The notes beneath the pieces were generated by a model. That model made no database searches, had not been told where the DNA came from, and saw only the letters and a program-made list of their open reading frames with translations. From NCBI GenBank assembly GCA_031549325.1, contig JAVBQA010000019.1, positions 1 through 15,603 of the forward strand: a DNA stretch of 15,603 nt, read 5' to 3'. Position numbers and translations under genes: made by a program. Positions 14,293 through 15,603 of this stretch are shown piece after piece (position 1 is the stretch's first letter; each line of letters starts with the position of its first letter). This DNA is from JAJDGF01 sp031549325 (GTDB lineage: Bacteria; Bacillota; Clostridia; Christensenellales; Aristaeellaceae).

Positions 14293-14889
14293 ATGGATAA
14301 AGCACTCATGGGTGTGCGTATCGGCGTGGCGCTGACTGGTTCTTTCTGCACGTTTGAAATGGTATTCCGCGCGCTGGGAAAACTCAAGGAGACCGGGGCG
14401 CAATTGTTCCCAATCATGTCTTTCAACGCTTACGCGCTGGACACCCGATTCTATACAGCCAAGGATGCATGCGAACAACTGGAGGGGATCTGTGGGCGCC
14501 CGTGCTGGCACGAGATCCAACAGGTGGAGCCAATCGGCCCTAAAAAGCTGCTGGACCTGCTGTTAATCGCGCCCTGCACCGGCAACACCGCAGCCAAAAT
14601 GGCCAACGGAATTGCGGACACTCCGGTAACCATGGCGGCAAAATCCCAACTGCGCAACGAGCGGCCGGTGCTGATCGGCTTAAGCACCAACGATGGCTTG
14701 AGCACAAACGCTGGCAACATCGGCAAGCTGATGGCGCGCAGGCACGTGTTTTTTGTGCCATACGGGCAGGATGACGCGACAGGAAAGCCCGCCTCGCTGG
14801 TGTTTGACGAGGCGTCGTTGATCGAGTCGATTGAATTGGCGCTGGACAACAGGCAAATGCAGCCGCTATTCAGCTTAAGAACCCTTTGA
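14293..14889 (+). CDS. spoVFB: Dipicolinate synthase subunit B (flavoprotein family)
   Basis: This is the second subunit of dipicolinate synthase, with a flavoprotein (UbiX/Dfp-like) fold. The 198-residue length is normal. It shows the nucleotide-binding start VRIGVALTGSFCTFEM (8-23), the APCTGNTAAKMANGI motif (93-107) and the STNAGNIGKLMARRHVFFVPYGQDD segment. A near-perfect ribosome binding site, GAGGAGGTG (14277-14285), overlaps the end of spoVFA, so the pair is co-translated. Many clostridia lack SpoVF and use another dehydrogenase for this step, so its presence is informative. In B. subtilis, asd and dapG follow; here an rRNA operon follows instead. Also called dpaB. Confidence 0.95.
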   Translation: MDKALMGVRIGVALTGSFCTFEMVFRALGKLKETGAQLFPIMSFNAYALDTRFYTAKDACEQLEGICGRPCWHEIQQVEPIGPKKLLDLLLIAPCTGNTAAKMANGIADTPVTMAAKSQLRNERPVLIGLSTNDGLSTNAGNIGKLMARRHVFFVPYGQDDATGKPASLVFDEASLIESIELALDNRQMQPLFSLRTL

Positions 14890-15081
14890 TTACTTGGATT
14901 ATTAACATTGTGACTGGCGATTGTCATGATGAGAAAAATCGAATAATTGAAAGAATAAGCGGGAATAATGTTCGTGAATTGAATCGATTTTGTCCAAAGA
15001 AATGGCCAGAATCGATTCAATTGTCGAAATTTGCGAATATTACGTCGGATTCGTCGGGAAGTGAAATCGACAAATTTCCGC
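14890..15081. other. AT-rich region upstream of the rRNA promoter with inverted repeats
   Basis: Base composition changes sharply to AT-rich. A perfect 13-bp inverted repeat, AATTGAATCGATT (14977-14989) / AATCGATTCAATT (15010-15022), extends inward by three more pairs and again after one mismatch, around a short loop. A second pair, TTGTCGA (15021-15027) / TCGACAA (15067-15073), overlaps its end. GAATAA occurs at 14941, 14953 and 14963. Likely roles are UP-type promoter activation, a regulator site, or a structure that ends spoVFB transcription; the first hairpin has no T run. I see no gene here. Confidence 0.6.
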
Positions 15082-15110
15082 TTGACACCAGATACGTCAC
15101 ATGCTATTAT
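15082..15110 (+). promoter_or_regulatory. rRNA operon promoter
   Basis: A perfect -35 box TTGACA (15082-15087), a 17-nt spacer and a -10 box TATTAT (15105-15110) precede the 16S gene, with AT-rich sequence upstream as in strong rRNA promoters. The predicted start is near 15117. Confidence 0.88.
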
Positions 15111-15116
15111 ATATAG

Positions 15117-15296
15117 GCCGCCGCGAAAAACGGAAGCAACGGACGGCGGGAAGCGATCCTTGAAAACGGCATAGAGAGTGGAAGTAACAAGAAGAAATAA
15201 GTCAGAATTCCGAAGAGCGAGCAGCTTAGCGGAGGGAGCGGAAGGGACCCGAGAGGGTGCCGGAAGCGCCTGAAGAGAAGATGTGAATAAAGGATT
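15117..15296 (+). ncRNA. Pre-16S rRNA leader
   Basis: About 180 nt of transcribed leader removed during rRNA maturation. It has a CCGCCG (15118-15123) / CGGCGG (15144-15149) hairpin at its 5' end, a CCTTGAAAAC segment of the sort seen in Bacillota rRNA leaders and spacers, and a small ACCC-GAGA-GGGT hairpin (15247-15258). The last element recurs in the 16S V1 region. The partner strand of the processing stem would lie beyond the window. Confidence 0.7.
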
Positions 15297-15603
15297 AAAC
15301 ACAAGAGTTTGATCCTGGCTCAGGACGAACGCTGGCGGCGTGCTTAACACATGCAAGTCGAGCGGGGATGTTTTTAGCACTGATTCTTCGATTCGCGAAG
15401 CGAGACACGGAGCCGAGAGGGTGCGTGGAAAGCGGAGTGGATGGATGGATGAGTGCTGGAAGCATTCTAGCGGCGGACGGGTGAGTAACGCGTGAACAAT
15501 CTGTCCCAGACAGGGGGATAACACTTGGAAACAGGTGCTAATACCGCGTAAGACCACGCTCTCGCATGGGAGTGAGGTAAAAGGAGCAATCCGGTTTGGG
15601 GTG
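15297..15603 (+). rRNA. rrs: 16S ribosomal RNA (5' part; continues past window end)
   Basis: The universal 5' sequence AGAGTTTGATCCTGGCTCAG begins at 15304, which puts the mature 5' end near 15297 by E. coli numbering. It continues with GACGAACGCTGGCGGCG, CATGCAAGTCGAG, GGCGGACGGGTGAGTAACGCGTG and ACAGGTGCTAATACCG, all conserved 16S segments. The V1 region (about 15361-15470) is roughly 60-70 nt longer than in E. coli. A 16-pair stem forms between 15366-15381 and 15452-15467 and encloses 70 nt, including a CTTCG/CGAAG hairpin and a TGGA tandem repeat. The flanking conserved sequence is normal, so this looks like a functional gene with an expanded helix 6. Confidence 0.98.
15438..15449 (+). 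repeat. TGGA tandem repeat in the 16S V1 arm
   Basis: Three perfect TGGA units sit in the expanded helix 6 region, followed by a partial TGA. Slippage in such a tract could make V1 length differ among rRNA copies in the same genome. Confidence 0.8.

Noticed and set aside
14886..15116. Plus-strand ORF of 76 codons after spoVFB
   Set aside because: It begins with a TTG inside the spoVFB end, has no ribosome binding site, and runs through the rRNA -35 and -10 boxes. The inverted repeat inside it explains the sequence better.
14451..15557. Minus-strand ORF of 368 codons running from spoVFB into the 16S gene
   Set aside because: It crosses the rRNA promoter, the leader and the 16S gene, which cannot all be protein coding. 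The composition also changes within it.

Overview
This window comes from a GC-rich, probably spore-forming member of the Bacillota, most likely class Clostridia. Three things point there: the gene order nusA-rnpM(ylxR)-rplGA(ylxQ)-infB-rbfA-nrnA-truB-ribF-rpsO-pnp-M16 peptidase-spoVFAB, which is the Bacillota arrangement; a dipicolinate synthase pair (spoVFA/spoVFB), which is a sporulation function; and the 5' end of a Clostridia-like 16S rRNA. I cannot name a genus from this sequence. Every real gene is on the + strand. The long minus-strand ORFs are shadows of GC-rich coding sequence.

Region 1 (1-7023) is a tightly packed translation and RNA-metabolism operon. It holds the 3' part of nusA, then rnpM, an L7Ae-type protein, infB, rbfA, nrnA, truB and ribF, mostly overlapping or separated by a few bases. 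Two things break the usual pattern. A 145-nt gap between infB and rbfA holds a large, symmetrical inverted-repeat element. The ribF gene ends exactly where the riboflavin kinase domain should begin.

Region 2 (7040-8860) has a secreted M23 peptidase with Ig-like and ricin-like modules, then about 230 nt of structured DNA with no credible gene. Region 3 (8859-11626) has rpsO and pnp, each with its own good sigma-A promoter, a probable structured rpsO leader, a strong hairpin between the two genes and a rho-independent terminator after pnp.

Region 4 (11684-13330) has an M16 zinc peptidase and a dimeric-type dUTPase, closed by a perfect 12-bp terminator. Region 5 (13331-14889) is the dipicolinate synthase pair. 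It is preceded by a possible sigma-K promoter and a hairpin that covers the first gene's ribosome binding site.

Region 6 (14890-15603) changes abruptly to AT-rich DNA with a 13-bp perfect inverted repeat. A near-consensus rRNA promoter, a leader of about 180 nt and the start of a 16S rRNA gene follow. The V1 (helix 6) arm of this 16S is greatly expanded and shares a 12-nt exact match with the leader just upstream.

Most of the window is core housekeeping. The points most worth checking are the inverted-repeat element at 4160-4251, the RibF lacking a kinase domain, the structured region 8630-8858, and the expanded 16S helix related to its own leader. I see no CRISPR array, transposase, tRNA or defence system.
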